A stretch of 64,000 nt of DNA from Arsenicicoccus dermatophilus (GTDB lineage: Bacteria; Actinomycetota; Actinomycetes; Actinomycetales; Dermatophilaceae): the NCBI RefSeq assembly GCF_022568795.1, contig NZ_JAKZHU010000001.1:310001-374000 (forward strand), written 5' to 3'. The translations under genes were made by a program, and so were the position numbers. Below, one piece after another: positions 25,524 to 34,328 of this stretch; within the stretch, counting starts at the first letter, position 1; each line of letters opens with the position of its first letter. A model generated the notes under the pieces. The model worked only from the letters and a program-made list of their open reading frames with translations, had not been told where the DNA came from and ran no database searches.

Positions 25524-26774
25524 ATGAGCACCAGCACCGCGGCAACGCCGCCACCGGAGCGCAAGGGCCTGGCCACGCTCCAGAAGTTCGGTCGCAGCCT
25601 GATGCTGCCCATCGCCGCGCTGCCCGCGGCCGCCATCCTGCTGCGTCTCGGTCAGGACGACATGCTGGGCAAGAAGGGCCTCGGCTGGAACGAGGTGGCC
25701 GCGATCTTCGCCGGCGCCGGCGGTGCGCTCTTCGAGCACCTGCCCCTGCTCTTCGCCGTCGGCGTGGCGATCGGCTGGGCCAAGAAGGCCGACGGCTCCA
25801 CCGCGCTCGCCGCGGTCGTGGGCTACCTCGTCTTCGAGGGCGTCGGCAAGGCGATGTCCCCCTTCGTGCTCACCCAGCCGACCGACCCGACCGCCAAGCC
25901 GGCGCTGATCAACTACGGGGTGCTCGGTGGCATCCTCATCGGCCTCATCGCCGGTGCCCTGTGGCAGAAGTTCTATCGCATCTCGTTGCCGCCCTACCTG
26001 TCCTTCTTCGGCGGACGCCGGTTCGTGCCCATGGCGACCGCCCTCGCCGCGATCGCCCTCGCCGTCCTCACGGCCTTCATCTACCCGGCCTTCAACTCGG
26101 GGCTGACCAGCATCGGTCGGTGGGTCGCCAGCAACGCCGTCCTCGGCGGTTTCGTCTACGGCACGCTCAACCGCCTGCTCATCCCGCTGGGTCTGCACCA
26201 CATCCTCAACTCGGTGCCGTGGTTCATCCTCGGCGACTACACCGACGCCGCAGGCAAGGTCGTCCACGGAGACATCGCACGGTTCTACGCCGGTGACAAG
26301 TCCGCGGGCGCCTTCATGACCGGCTTCTTCCCGGTGATGATGTTCGCCCTGCCCGCCGCCGCCATGGCCATCTGGCACGAGGCCAAGCCCGCCGCTCGCA
26401 AGGTCACCGGTGGCGTCATGATCTCCGCCGCCCTCACGGCCTTCTTCACCGGCGTGACCGAGCCGCTCGAGTTCGCCTTCATGTTCGTCGCCTGGCCGCT
26501 CTACGTCGTCCACGCGGTCCTCACCGGCGTCTCGCTCGCCCTGTGCAACGCCCTCGGCGCCAAGCTCGGCTTCGGCTTCTCCGCAGGCCTGTTCGACATG
26601 GTGTTCAACTGGCGGATCGCCACCCAGCCGATGCTGGTCGTCATCCTCGGTCTGGTGTATGCCGCGATCTACTACGTGCTGTTCCGCTTCGTCATCCGCC
26701 GCTGGAACCTCAAGACCCCCGGCCGCGAGGACGAGGGCGAGTCCAGCATGGTCCTCGACGACGACCGGCGATGA
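25524..26774 (+). CDS. PTS EIIC, N-acetylglucosamine/glucose family
   Basis: A 416-residue membrane permease with about ten hydrophobic segments. The N-terminal LQKFGRSLMLPIAALPAAAILLRLG and the GVTEPLEFAFMFVAWPLY segment, which carries the conserved sugar-binding Glu, define the Glc/GlcNAc EIIC family. It ends without a fused EIIB. Specificity for GlcNAc is inferred from the overlapping nagA and from the DasR-like regulator. Its stop overlaps the nagA ATG (ATGA). The 55 bp after the regulator gene hold no terminator, so regulator, EIIC and nagA may form one transcript. Confidence 0.9.
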   Translation: MSTSTAATPPPERKGLATLQKFGRSLMLPIAALPAAAILLRLGQDDMLGKKGLGWNEVAAIFAGAGGALFEHLPLLFAVGVAIGWAKKADGSTALAAVVGYLVFEGVGKAMSPFVLTQPTDPTAKPALINYGVLGGILIGLIAGALWQKFYRISLPPYLSFFGGRRFVPMATALAAIALAVLTAFIYPAFNSGLTSIGRWVASNAVLGGFVYGTLNRLLIPLGLHHILNSVPWFILGDYTDAAGKVVHGDIARFYAGDKSAGAFMTGFFPVMMFALPAAAMAIWHEAKPAARKVTGGVMISAALTAFFTGVTEPLEFAFMFVAWPLYVVHAVLTGVSLALCNALGAKLGFGFSAGLFDMVFNWRIATQPMLVVILGLVYAAIYYVLFRFVIRRWNLKTPGREDEGESSMVLDDDRR

Positions 26775-27928
26775 TCGTCTCCGCCTCCCGCCTCCTCGGG
26801 CCCGCCGGCCTCGGCGGGCCCGGGTGGGTCCGGGTGTCGGGCGACCGCGTCGTCGAGGTGGCTCATGCCGCCTCCGCCGACCCGGTCGGCGAGGCTGCCC
26901 GCGCCGGACACGGCGCCGGCGAGGAGCACGTCGACCTCGGGGACGCCCTGCTCGCACCCGGATTCGTCGACACCCACTCGCACGGCGGCGGGGGAGCGTC
27001 GTTCACCGACGGCACGGCCGCGGCCGCCCGCACCGCCCTCGCCACCCATCGGGCCCACGGCACCACGACGATGGTGGCCAGCCTGGTCACCGACACCGTC
27101 GCGCGGCTCGGCGAGCTGCTCGACGTGCTCGCGCCCCTGGTGACGTCCGGCGAGCTGGCCGGCGTGCACCTGGAGGGCCCCTGGCTGAGCCCCTGCCACA
27201 AGGGCGCCCACGACCCGGCCCTGCTGCGGGCGCCCACGCGGGCGGACCTGGCGGCGCTGCTGACCCGGCATGCGGGAGTGGTGCAGATGGTCACCCTCGC
27301 CCCCGAGCTGGAGGGGGGACTCGACGCCGTCGAGACCTGCGTGGAGCACGGCGCGATCGCGGCCATCGGGCACTCCGACGCCACCGACGCCGTGGCCCGG
27401 GCCGCGATCGCGCGGGGCGCCACCGTCGCCACCCACCTGTGCAACGCGATGCGGCCGCTGCACCACCGCGAGCCCGGCATCATCGGGGCCTCGCTGACGT
27501 CCGACGCCGTCGCGGTGGAGCTGATCTGCGACGGCGTGCACGTCCACCCCACGGTCGTCGACCTGGTCGCCCGCACCTGCCCGGAGCGGCTCGTGCTGGT
27601 CACCGACGCGATGGCGGCGGCGGGTGCGCCGGACGGGCACTACCTGCTCGGACCGCTGGACGTGGACGTCGTCGACGGGGTCGCCCGCCTGCGCGAGGGC
27701 GGCGCCATCGCCGGGAGCACCCTGACGCTGGACCGGGCGGTGCGCTTCGCCGTGACCGAGGCCGGGGTCCCCCTGGAGACGGCGTTGCTCGCGGCCACGG
27801 CCCACCCGGCCCGCGTCCACGGCCTCGACGACCGGGGGGTGCTCGCGCCCGGTGCGCGCGCCGACCTGGCGGTGCTCGACGCCGACCTGCACGTCACCCG
27901 GGTGATGCAGGCCGGCGTCTGGGTCTGA
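26771..27928 (+). CDS. nagA: N-acetylglucosamine-6-phosphate deacetylase
   Basis: A 385-residue amidohydrolase. The first metal motif is DTHSHGGGG, then HLEGPWLSPCHKGAH, IGHSDAT, THLCNAM and the catalytic Asp in LVTDAMAAAG; these match NagA throughout. It removes acetate from GlcNAc-6-phosphate delivered by the PTS, giving glucosamine-6-phosphate for the SIS enzyme on the opposite strand. The ATG overlaps the EIIC stop. It ends at a strong terminator. Confidence 0.92.
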   Translation: MIVSASRLLGPAGLGGPGWVRVSGDRVVEVAHAASADPVGEAARAGHGAGEEHVDLGDALLAPGFVDTHSHGGGGASFTDGTAAAARTALATHRAHGTTTMVASLVTDTVARLGELLDVLAPLVTSGELAGVHLEGPWLSPCHKGAHDPALLRAPTRADLAALLTRHAGVVQMVTLAPELEGGLDAVETCVEHGAIAAIGHSDATDAVARAAIARGATVATHLCNAMRPLHHREPGIIGASLTSDAVAVELICDGVHVHPTVVDLVARTCPERLVLVTDAMAAAGAPDGHYLLGPLDVDVVDGVARLREGGAIAGSTLTLDRAVRFAVTEAGVPLETALLAATAHPARVHGLDDRGVLAPGARADLAVLDADLHVTRVMQAGVWV

Positions 27929-27950
27929 GGACCCCGACCGCCCGGATGTC

Positions 27951-27989
27951 ACGGAGCCTCGCACCCCGTCGTGGGGTGCGAGGCTCCGT
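27951..27989. terminator. Bidirectional terminator, 17-bp perfect stem
   Basis: Arms at 27951-27967 and 27973-27989 pair perfectly around a 5-nt loop, between the convergent stops of nagA (27928) and the small membrane protein gene (28005). Confidence 0.9.
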
Positions 27990-28004
27990 GGCGTGAGGGG
28001 AAGG

Positions 28005-28328
28005 TCAGTGGCCGCCGTGGCCCGCGTCCTCCCCGGTCTGCTCGACGTGGTCGGGGACGATCATCGGGCGGGCCTTGGCCCAGCCGAGGAAGACCGCCGA
28101 GACGACGAGCAGCGCCAGGCCCACCCAGAGGTTGGCGTTGATGCCGCCGGTCTTGGCGAGCTCCTTGTCGCCGAGCAGGCCCATGAGCGTGAGGATCACG
28201 CCGTAGAGCCCGAGCAGCGTGCCGATGAAGCTGCGGATGTCGAAGGCGCCGGCCTTGCGGGGGCCGCGGCCGGAGCGTCCCGGGCGGTGCCCGTCGTGCC
28301 CGTCGCGGGCGGAGGTGCTGGTGCTCAT
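28005..28328 (-). CDS. Small two-helix membrane protein linked to the symporter
   Basis: A 107-residue protein with a charged His/Arg/Gly-rich head, two transmembrane helices (about 35-52 and 67-85: SFIGTLLGLYGVILTLMGLL and LWVGLALLVVSAVFLGWA) and a His-rich tail (EDAGHGGH). I do not recognise a named family. It begins 10 bp after the symporter stop, so it is probably co-transcribed and may be an accessory subunit. The His-rich ends could bind metal, but that is speculation. Confidence 0.75.
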   Translation of the reverse strand: MSTSTSARDGHDGHRPGRSGRGPRKAGAFDIRSFIGTLLGLYGVILTLMGLLGDKELAKTGGINANLWVGLALLVVSAVFLGWAKARPMIVPDHVEQTGEDAGHGGH

Positions 28329-28338
28329 GTCTGCCTCC

Positions 28339-30036
28339 TCAGGCGAAGATCGTGTTGAGGGCGATGACGAGCACCAGCGCGATCGCCGCCAGCGGGACCG
28401 GCTTGGCGAGCAGCGGCAGGTGGACCGCCTCCGCGTCGGTGAGGTGCTCCTTGGGCGTCTCGGAGTAGACCAGCCCGACCAGCTGCTCGCGCGGCTTGGG
28501 CCTGGTCGCCAGCGAGACCAGGACGCTCAGGGCGATGTCGACGACGAAGGCCGTGGACGCGCACAGGAAGGCGAGCCCCTGGCCCTTGAGCGTGAAGGCC
28601 CCGCCGAAGGTCGAGGCGGACCACAGCCCGATCGCGGACAGCGTGCCCGCCACCAGGCCCACCCAGCCGGCCGTCGGGGTCATCCGGCGCCAGAACATGC
28701 CGAGGATGAAGGTCGCGAACAGCGGGGCGTTGAAGAACCCGAACAGCGTCTGCAGGTAGTCCATGACGTTGCCGAAGCCACCGGCGATCAGCGCGGTGAA
28801 GATCGCGACGACCGTGGCGATCACCGTGGCGATGCGGCCCATGCGCAGGTAGTACGCGTCGTCACGGTCCTTGACGACGTAGGTCTGCCACAGGTCGTAG
28901 GAGAAGACGGTGTTGAAGGCGGAGATGTTGGCCGCCATACCGGCCATGAAGGCCGCCAGCAGGCCGGTGATCGCCAGGCCGAGCAGACCGTTGGGCAGGA
29001 CGTCGCGCATCAGCAGCAGCATCGAGTCGTTGTAGGTGAACTCCCCGGTGCCCCCGGCCTTGACGGCCGCGATCTCCTTGACCAGCACCGCGGCGATCAT
29101 GCCGGGGATGATCACGATGAAGGGGATGAACATCTTGGGGAAGGCCCCGATGATGGGCGTCTTGCGGGCGGCGGTGATCGAGTTGGAGGCCATGGCGCGC
29201 TGGACCTCCACGAAGTTCGTCGTCCAGTAGCCGAAGGACAGTACGAAGCCGAGCCCGAAGACGATGCCGAGGGCCGACAGCACGGGGTTGTCGAAGCCGG
29301 ACAGCGCCTGGCCGGGCCAGCTCGACAGCTGCTCGGCGCCGCCGGGGCTGTGCGTCACCTTGTCCACCAGGCCGGACCAGCCGCCGACCCGGTGCAGGCC
29401 GATGAGGGTCAGGGGCAGCAGGGCCGCGACGATGACGAAGAACTGCAGGACCTCGTTGTAGATCGCCGCGGACAGTCCGCCGAAGGTGATGTAGGACAGC
29501 ACGATCGCGGCGGCCACCACGAGGGAGACCCACTGCGGCCAGCCGAGGAGGGCCTCGACGATCTTGGCGAGGAGCAGCAGGTTGACGCCGGCGATGAGCA
29601 GCTGGGCGGCGGCGAAGGAGATCGCGTTGACCAGGTGGGCGCCCGGTCCGAACCGGCGGAGCATGAACTCCGGCACCGAACGGACCTTGGAGCCGTAGTA
29701 GAAGGGCATCATCACCACGCCCAGGAAGAGCATCGCGGGAACGGCGCCGATCCAGAAGTAGTGGAACGTCGGCATGCCCATCTGGGCGCCGGTGGCGCTC
29801 ATGCCCATGATCTCGACGGCACCGAGGTTGGCCGAGATGAACGCCAGGCCGGTCACCCACGCGGGCAGGGACCGGCCGGAGAGCAGGAAGTCGATCGAGC
29901 TCGACACCTGGCGACGCGCAGCGAAGCCGATGCCCAGGACGAAGGTGAAGTAGAGCGCGATGAGCAGGTAGTCGACCCAGGTAGCCGTGATCAGGGTCTC
30001 CTTGCCCACCAGCGCCGCGGGAACGAGTACAACCAT
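28339..30036 (-). CDS. Sodium:solute symporter (SSS/SGLT family)
   Basis: A 565-residue symporter with about 14 hydrophobic segments. LSGRSLPAWVTGLAFISANLGAVEIMG is the SGLT-type TM1 region, GYWTTNFVEVQRAMAS is the TM6-7 region, and AAFMAGMAANISAFNTVFSYDLW is the TM8 sodium-site region. It is closest in appearance to sugar-type SGLT proteins, so sodium-driven uptake of a hexose or inositol is likely, but the substrate is not established. An AGGGA ribosome site precedes the ATG. An operator-like palindrome sits 46-57 bp upstream of the start. Confidence 0.87.
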   Translation of the reverse strand: MVVLVPAALVGKETLITATWVDYLLIALYFTFVLGIGFAARRQVSSSIDFLLSGRSLPAWVTGLAFISANLGAVEIMGMSATGAQMGMPTFHYFWIGAVPAMLFLGVVMMPFYYGSKVRSVPEFMLRRFGPGAHLVNAISFAAAQLLIAGVNLLLLAKIVEALLGWPQWVSLVVAAAIVLSYITFGGLSAAIYNEVLQFFVIVAALLPLTLIGLHRVGGWSGLVDKVTHSPGGAEQLSSWPGQALSGFDNPVLSALGIVFGLGFVLSFGYWTTNFVEVQRAMASNSITAARKTPIIGAFPKMFIPFIVIIPGMIAAVLVKEIAAVKAGGTGEFTYNDSMLLLMRDVLPNGLLGLAITGLLAAFMAGMAANISAFNTVFSYDLWQTYVVKDRDDAYYLRMGRIATVIATVVAIFTALIAGGFGNVMDYLQTLFGFFNAPLFATFILGMFWRRMTPTAGWVGLVAGTLSAIGLWSASTFGGAFTLKGQGLAFLCASTAFVVDIALSVLVSLATRPKPREQLVGLVYSETPKEHLTDAEAVHLPLLAKPVPLAAIALVLVIALNTIFA

Positions 30037-30081
30037 GGCTGTCCCTACGTCGTCGGAGAGTTGGACCTGTGGACCTTAGAC

Positions 30082-30093
30082 GGTCTGACCACA
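30082..30093. promoter_or_regulatory. Candidate FadR-subfamily operator before the symporter
   Basis: The minus-strand 12-mer TGTGGTCAGACC is identical to the one at 13002-13013 before the aminotransferase. The inverted-repeat core GGTCAGACC is intact, though the outer A of the second half is replaced. It is well placed for promoter control of the symporter, and also lies 64 bp before the divergent MFS gene. Confidence 0.4.
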
Positions 30094-30156
30094 GGCCCGG
30101 ACGAGGACCCCCGGCGAGGGCGGCCGTCGTAGCCGAACCGTCATACTTGCCTGGTC

Positions 30157-31383
30157 ATGCCATCGACCCCCGCCGCCGCGCCCACCCTGCCCACCGCCCC
30201 CGACGCAGACCACATCCCCCGCGAGATCTGGGTCCTGGTCGCCGCCGCCCTGTTCATCGCGCTCGGCTTCGGTCTGATCGCGCCGGTCCTGCCGGCCTAC
30301 GCCCGTTCCTTCGACGTCAGCGTCACCGCCGCGTCGGTCGTGGTCAGCTCGTTCGCGCTCATGCGGCTGCTGTGGGCTCCCGTGGGCGGGCGGCTCATCG
30401 GCAGCTGGGGCGAGCGGCCCGTCTACCTCGCCGGGCTGCTGGTCGTCGCCCTGTCCACCGGGGCCTGCGCGTTCGCCCAGTCCTACTGGCAGCTGCTCGT
30501 CTTCCGGGCTCTGGGGGGCATCGGCTCGACGATGTTCACGGTGTCGGCGGCGGGTCTGGTCGTGCGGCTGGCACCCCCCTGGATGCGCGGCCGGGCCTCG
30601 TCGGCCTACGCCTCGGCCTTCCTCGTCGGCAACATCCTCGGACCCGTCGTCGGGGGACTGCTCGCCGGACTCGGCCACCGGATGCCCTTCATGATCTATG
30701 CCGTCGCCCTGCTGATCGCGTCCCTCGTCGTCGCGGTCTTCCTCAAGGACGCGGCGCTGCGGCCCGCGCCCGGGTCGACGCCCCTGCCCCTGATGACCTT
30801 CCGCGAGGCGGCGGCGCACCCGACCTATCGCGCGATCCTGGCCGCCGGCTTCGCGAACGGGTGGGCGAACTTCGGGGTCCGGGTGGCGCTCCTGCCGCTG
30901 CTCGCCGTCACCGTCCTGGGCGTCTCGCCGGGCATCGCCGGCATGGCGCTCGCGGCCTTCGCCGTCGGGAACGCCCTGGCCCTCACCGTGGCGGGGCGGC
31001 TGACGGACCGTCGCGGACGCCGCCCGCTCGTGATCGCGGGGCTGGCGGTCAACGGGGTGTTCACGCTGGCCCTGGGGCTGACGCCCTCGCTGTGGCTGCT
31101 CTTCGCCGTGTCGGTGGTCGCGGGCATGGGCGCCGGGATGTTCAACCCCGCCCAGCAGGCGGCCGTCGCCGACGTCGTGGGCACCGAGCGGTCCGCGGGC
31201 CAGGCCGTGGCGGCCTTCCAGATGGTGCAGGACGCCGGGACCATCGTGGGGCCGGTGCTCGCGGGGGCGATCGTCGACCACGCGGGCTACCCGTGGGCCT
31301 TCGGGCTGTCCGGGCTGATCACGCTGCTGGCGATCCTGCCGTGGCTGCGTGCCCCCGAGACCGCGCCGGTCCGGCGTGCCTGA
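30157..31383 (+). CDS. MFS transporter
   Basis: A 408-residue permease with 12 predicted helices. The loop 2-3 motif A is APVGGRLIGSWGERPV, and its second-half copy is GRLTDRRGRRPLV; TMs 4-5 carry a motif C-like GNILGPVVGGLLAG, which is typical of drug:proton antiporters. Export of a toxic compound is therefore likely, but the substrate is unknown. The gene is divergent from the symporter and has no clear ribosome site before the ATG at 30157, so it may be leaderless. Confidence 0.85.
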   Translation: MPSTPAAAPTLPTAPDADHIPREIWVLVAAALFIALGFGLIAPVLPAYARSFDVSVTAASVVVSSFALMRLLWAPVGGRLIGSWGERPVYLAGLLVVALSTGACAFAQSYWQLLVFRALGGIGSTMFTVSAAGLVVRLAPPWMRGRASSAYASAFLVGNILGPVVGGLLAGLGHRMPFMIYAVALLIASLVVAVFLKDAALRPAPGSTPLPLMTFREAAAHPTYRAILAAGFANGWANFGVRVALLPLLAVTVLGVSPGIAGMALAAFAVGNALALTVAGRLTDRRGRRPLVIAGLAVNGVFTLALGLTPSLWLLFAVSVVAGMGAGMFNPAQQAAVADVVGTERSAGQAVAAFQMVQDAGTIVGPVLAGAIVDHAGYPWAFGLSGLITLLAILPWLRAPETAPVRRA

Positions 31384-31476
31384 CGACGGCAGCGACGCAC
31401 GAAGGCCACCAGTCAACCGTTGTCGGGCGAGGTCGCACGCAGGCCCGAGATCCGCTCGCGATGGGACGATGGCAGG

Positions 31477-32262
31477 GTGACCCAGAGCCCTGTCCCCGCG
31501 GCCGTCCTGGACCTCGCCCGCGCTGCCCGCCGCGTGACGGTGCTGACCGGCGCGGGGATGAGCGCCGAGTCGGGGGTGCCGACCTTCCGCGACGCGCAGT
31601 CCGGGCTGTGGGAGCGCTTCGACCCCGCCGAGCTGGCGACACCGGGCGCCTGGGCGCGCGACGCGGAGCTCGTGTGGGCTTGGTATGCCTGGCGATCCGT
31701 GCTGGTGCGGGCCGTCGAGCCCAACGCCGGGCACCGGGCCCTCGCCCGCTAGGCCGAGGGGTCGGACACCGCGGTCGCGATCGTCACCCAGAACGTCGAC
31801 GACCTGCACGAGCGGGCGGGCAGCGGGGTGCTCGCGCACGTCCACGGCAGCCTCTTCGCACCTCGGTGCGAGTCGTGCTCGCAGTCGGGGGACCTCGGTG
31901 AGCTGCCCGCGGCGCCCGTGGTCCGGCTGACGCCCCCGCCATGCCTCTCGTGCGGCGGGCAGATGCGGCCGGGAGTGGTGTGGTTCGGCGAGATGCTGCC
32001 CGAGGGGCCGCTGCGTCAGGCCGAGGAAGCCTGTCGCGCAGCCGATCTCGTGCTGGTGGTGGGTACGAGCGGCCTGGTCTGGCCGGCGGCAGGTCTGCCG
32101 CTGCTGGCGCGGGACGCCGGTGTGCCGACGGTCGAGATCAACCCTGCGGCCACGGAGCTGAGCGGGCAGGTGGATCAGGTATGGCGCGCCACGGCGGCCG
32201 AGGCGCTCCCCGCGCTGGTCGACGCGGTGCTGGGCACGGAGCCCGGCGCTGCGGGGCGGTGA
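31477..32262 (+). pseudogene. Sir2-family NAD-dependent deacylase interrupted by an amber codon
   Basis: Two open stretches in the same frame join into a 261-codon sirtuin. The NAD-binding [15 protein letters not shown] lies before an in-frame TAG at 31750-31752 (codon 92), and the catalytic TQNVDDLHERAG, HVHGS and two zinc CxxC pairs (CESC, CLSC) lie after it. There is no frameshift; only one codon is changed. Translation would stop before the active site, so the gene is inactive unless the codon is read through or restarted at 31828. Intact homologues deacylate protein lysines using NAD. A base-calling error is the main alternative. Confidence 0.8.
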
Positions 32263-32317
32263 TCGCGTCATACCGGCTGGGCCTGGCCGTGACGCGACCT
32301 GCTGGTTAGCGTGAGGC

Positions 32318-32938
32318 ATGCCCCCGCACCACGACCACCCTGTCCCTGACGACCTCCCTCCTGCCGAGGAGCGCGTGGCTGCGCGCCGAGGGTGGGTGGA
32401 GGCGCTGGCTCGTCGCCTCCCGATCGTGGACCAGCTGCGCGAGGACCGGCAGTGCAACGAAGGACTCACGGCGCCGGGCTTCCAGGCCGTGGCGGCGCAC
32501 CGGCTCAGCAGGTGGGCCCGGGACGAGGCGGCGGCGCCGGGGTGGGTCCGCCGTCCGGTCGGCGGGGCCGCCGCGGTGGGGCAGTGGGTGGCTCGTGCGG
32601 TCTACGGCATCGAGATCCCCGGCTCGGTCGAGCTGGGGCGGCGGGTGACCTTCGCCCACCAGGGTGGCATCGTCCTGCACCACGCGACCGTCGTCGAGGA
32701 CGGGGTGGTGCTGCGGCAGGGCGTCACCATCGGGCTGCGTGGCGACGAGCGGCAGGACGCCCAGGTGGCCCCGCGGATCGGGGCGGGCGCCTCGCTCGGG
32801 GCGGGGGCCGTGATCGTCGGGCCGATCGTCGTGGGGGCGGGCGCCCAGGTCGGGGCCAACGCGGTGGTGACCCGGGACGTGCCGGTCGGCGGACGGGCCT
32901 ATGCGCCGCGCACCGTGATCGAGGGCCCGCGCACCTGA
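32318..32938 (+). CDS. Serine O-acetyltransferase-like hexapeptide-repeat protein
   Basis: A 206-residue protein with a short helical N-terminus and a left-handed beta-helix C-terminus of hexapeptide repeats. GIEIPGSVELGRRVTFAHQGGIVLHHATVVEDG and LRQGVTIG follow CysE, including the conserved HxGGIVLH that binds serine and acetyl-CoA. CysE makes O-acetylserine for cysteine synthesis, but the usual CysK partner is not adjacent and the N-terminal region is short, so transfer to another hydroxyl acceptor is possible. Confidence 0.78.
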   Translation: MPPHHDHPVPDDLPPAEERVAARRGWVEALARRLPIVDQLREDRQCNEGLTAPGFQAVAAHRLSRWARDEAAAPGWVRRPVGGAAAVGQWVARAVYGIEIPGSVELGRRVTFAHQGGIVLHHATVVEDGVVLRQGVTIGLRGDERQDAQVAPRIGAGASLGAGAVIVGPIVVGAGAQVGANAVVTRDVPVGGRAYAPRTVIEGPRT

Positions 32939-33024
32939 CCTGGCGGGGCGGCCGAGGGGGCACCCGGCGCCACGAGGGTGAGGTGAGGCGCCGCGAGGGG
33001 CGCGAGGAGAGGCGAGGGGACGCG

Positions 33025-33639
33025 CTAGGACCAGACGCCGGAGGAGCCGCGGCGGTGGCTGCCCACGAGGTGGGTGTCGACGACGCCGACGGCCTCCATC
33101 AGGGCGAACGCGGTCGTGGGCCCGACGAAGGTGAAACCCTGGCGCTTCAGTGCCTTCGAGAGGGCGACGGACTCCGGTGAGGTGGTGGGGACCTCGGCGT
33201 GGGAGCGCGGGGCCGGCGTCACGGCCGGGCGGTGCGACCAGATCAGCTCGGCGAGGCCACCCTCCGCGCGCAGCGCCACCGTGGCCCGGGCGTTGGTGAC
33301 GGTGGCCTCGATCTTGCGGCGGTTGCGGACGATCCCGGGGTCGGCGAGCAGCCGCTCGACGTCCGACTCGTCATACGCCGCAACCAGATCGGGGTCGAAT
33401 CCGGCGAACGCTGCCCGGAAGGCCGGACGCTTGCGCAGGATGGTGGCCCAGGACAGCCCGGACTGGAAGGCCTCCAGCGAGAGCCGCTCGAACAGACCCT
33501 GCTCGTCGCGGACCGGCATCCCCCACTCGGTGTCGTAGTAGTCGCGCAGCAGCGGGTCCCGCGCGGCCCACGGCGGGCGGGCGAGCCCGTCGTCACCGAT
33601 GACGAGACCCGTTGTCAGGTCGGTTGTCTCGTCGTTCAT
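33025..33639 (-). CDS. tag: DNA-3-methyladenine glycosylase I
   Basis: A 204-residue Tag-family glycosylase. PLLRDYYDTEWGMPV, LFERLSLEAFQSGLSW, RNRRKIEATVTNA and the C-terminal GFTFVGPTTAFALMEAVGVV are the conserved blocks; the zinc site typical of E. coli Tag (Cys and His near the ends) is only partly evident (HLVGSHRR), as in many actinobacterial members. It excises 3-methyladenine from DNA. The ATG at 33639 overlaps the TGA of the upstream alkyltransferase gene, so this is an alkylation-repair operon. Confidence 0.88.
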   Translation of the reverse strand: MNDETTDLTTGLVIGDDGLARPPWAARDPLLRDYYDTEWGMPVRDEQGLFERLSLEAFQSGLSWATILRKRPAFRAAFAGFDPDLVAAYDESDVERLLADPGIVRNRRKIEATVTNARATVALRAEGGLAELIWSHRPAVTPAPRSHAEVPTTSPESVALSKALKRQGFTFVGPTTAFALMEAVGVVDTHLVGSHRRGSSGVWS

Positions 33640-34235
33640 CGCGTCTCGCCCTCCAGGTCGAGGAGCCACCGCTTGGCCTGCGCGCCACCACGGTAGGCGC
33701 CCGTCGACCCGTCGCTGCGGACGACGCGGTGGCAGGGCACGAGGATCGGCACCGGGTTGGTGGCGCACGCGGTCCCGACGGCGCGGACCGCGCGCGGGCT
33801 GCCGCTGGCGGCGGCCACCTGGGCATAGGACTCGACCGCGCCGTAGGGGATCTCGCGCAGGTGCTCCAGCACCGTATGCCGAAAGCCCCTGGCCAGCACC
33901 AGGTCCACGGGCTGCTCGAAGCCGGTGCGCCGCCCGGCGAAGTAGTCGTCGAGCTCGCGCGCCACCCCGTCGAGCGACGAACCCGCCTGCAGCACGCGAG
34001 GGCCCACGCGGCGGGCGAGGTCGTCGAGCACCGCGTCGTGGTCCTCGACGGCGAAGGCGACCCGGGCGACCCCGGCCCCCGTCGCGGCGACGAGCAGGGC
34101 ACCCACGGGGGAGTCGACAGTGCGGACGAGCAGGTCGAGCGACCGGGTGGTGCGTGCCTCGGTCGTGAGGCGCTCGCGCAGGCGGTCCGGGTCGGCCCGG
34201 TCCACGGGGGGCGCAGCGGCGAGCGTGCGGGTCAC
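33636..34235 (-). CDS. Methylated-DNA-[protein]-cysteine S-methyltransferase, copy 1
   Basis: A 199-residue O6-methylguanine-DNA methyltransferase. The acceptor Cys168 lies in VPCHRVV, with the arginine-finger helix region around SPRAVRAVGTACATNP. An extra N-terminal stretch of about 35 residues precedes the ribonuclease-H-like domain. It directly removes alkyl groups from O6-guanine and is consumed in the reaction. The GTG start is fixed by GAGGAGGA 4 nt upstream. It is followed by tag with an ATGA overlap and preceded by a second, divergent copy of the same family. Confidence 0.88.
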   Translation of the reverse strand: MTRTLAAAPPVDRADPDRLRERLTTEARTTRSLDLLVRTVDSPVGALLVAATGAGVARVAFAVEDHDAVLDDLARRVGPRVLQAGSSLDGVARELDDYFAGRRTGFEQPVDLVLARGFRHTVLEHLREIPYGAVESYAQVAAASGSPRAVRAVGTACATNPVPILVPCHRVVRSDGSTGAYRGGAQAKRWLLDLEGETR

Positions 34236-34328
34236 GAGTCCTCCTCGGGCAGGGCGGGACGGGTGCGGCTCAGGGCGGCGATCCCGACGCGGTCGAAAGG
34301 TCCTGGTGGGGTGGTCATCTCGCCCCGG

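Noticed and set aside
34232-34318. A 28-codon open frame overlapping the start of alkyltransferase copy 1.
   Set aside because: The alkyltransferase has its own strong ribosome site and the short product shows no leader features; too little to call a gene.
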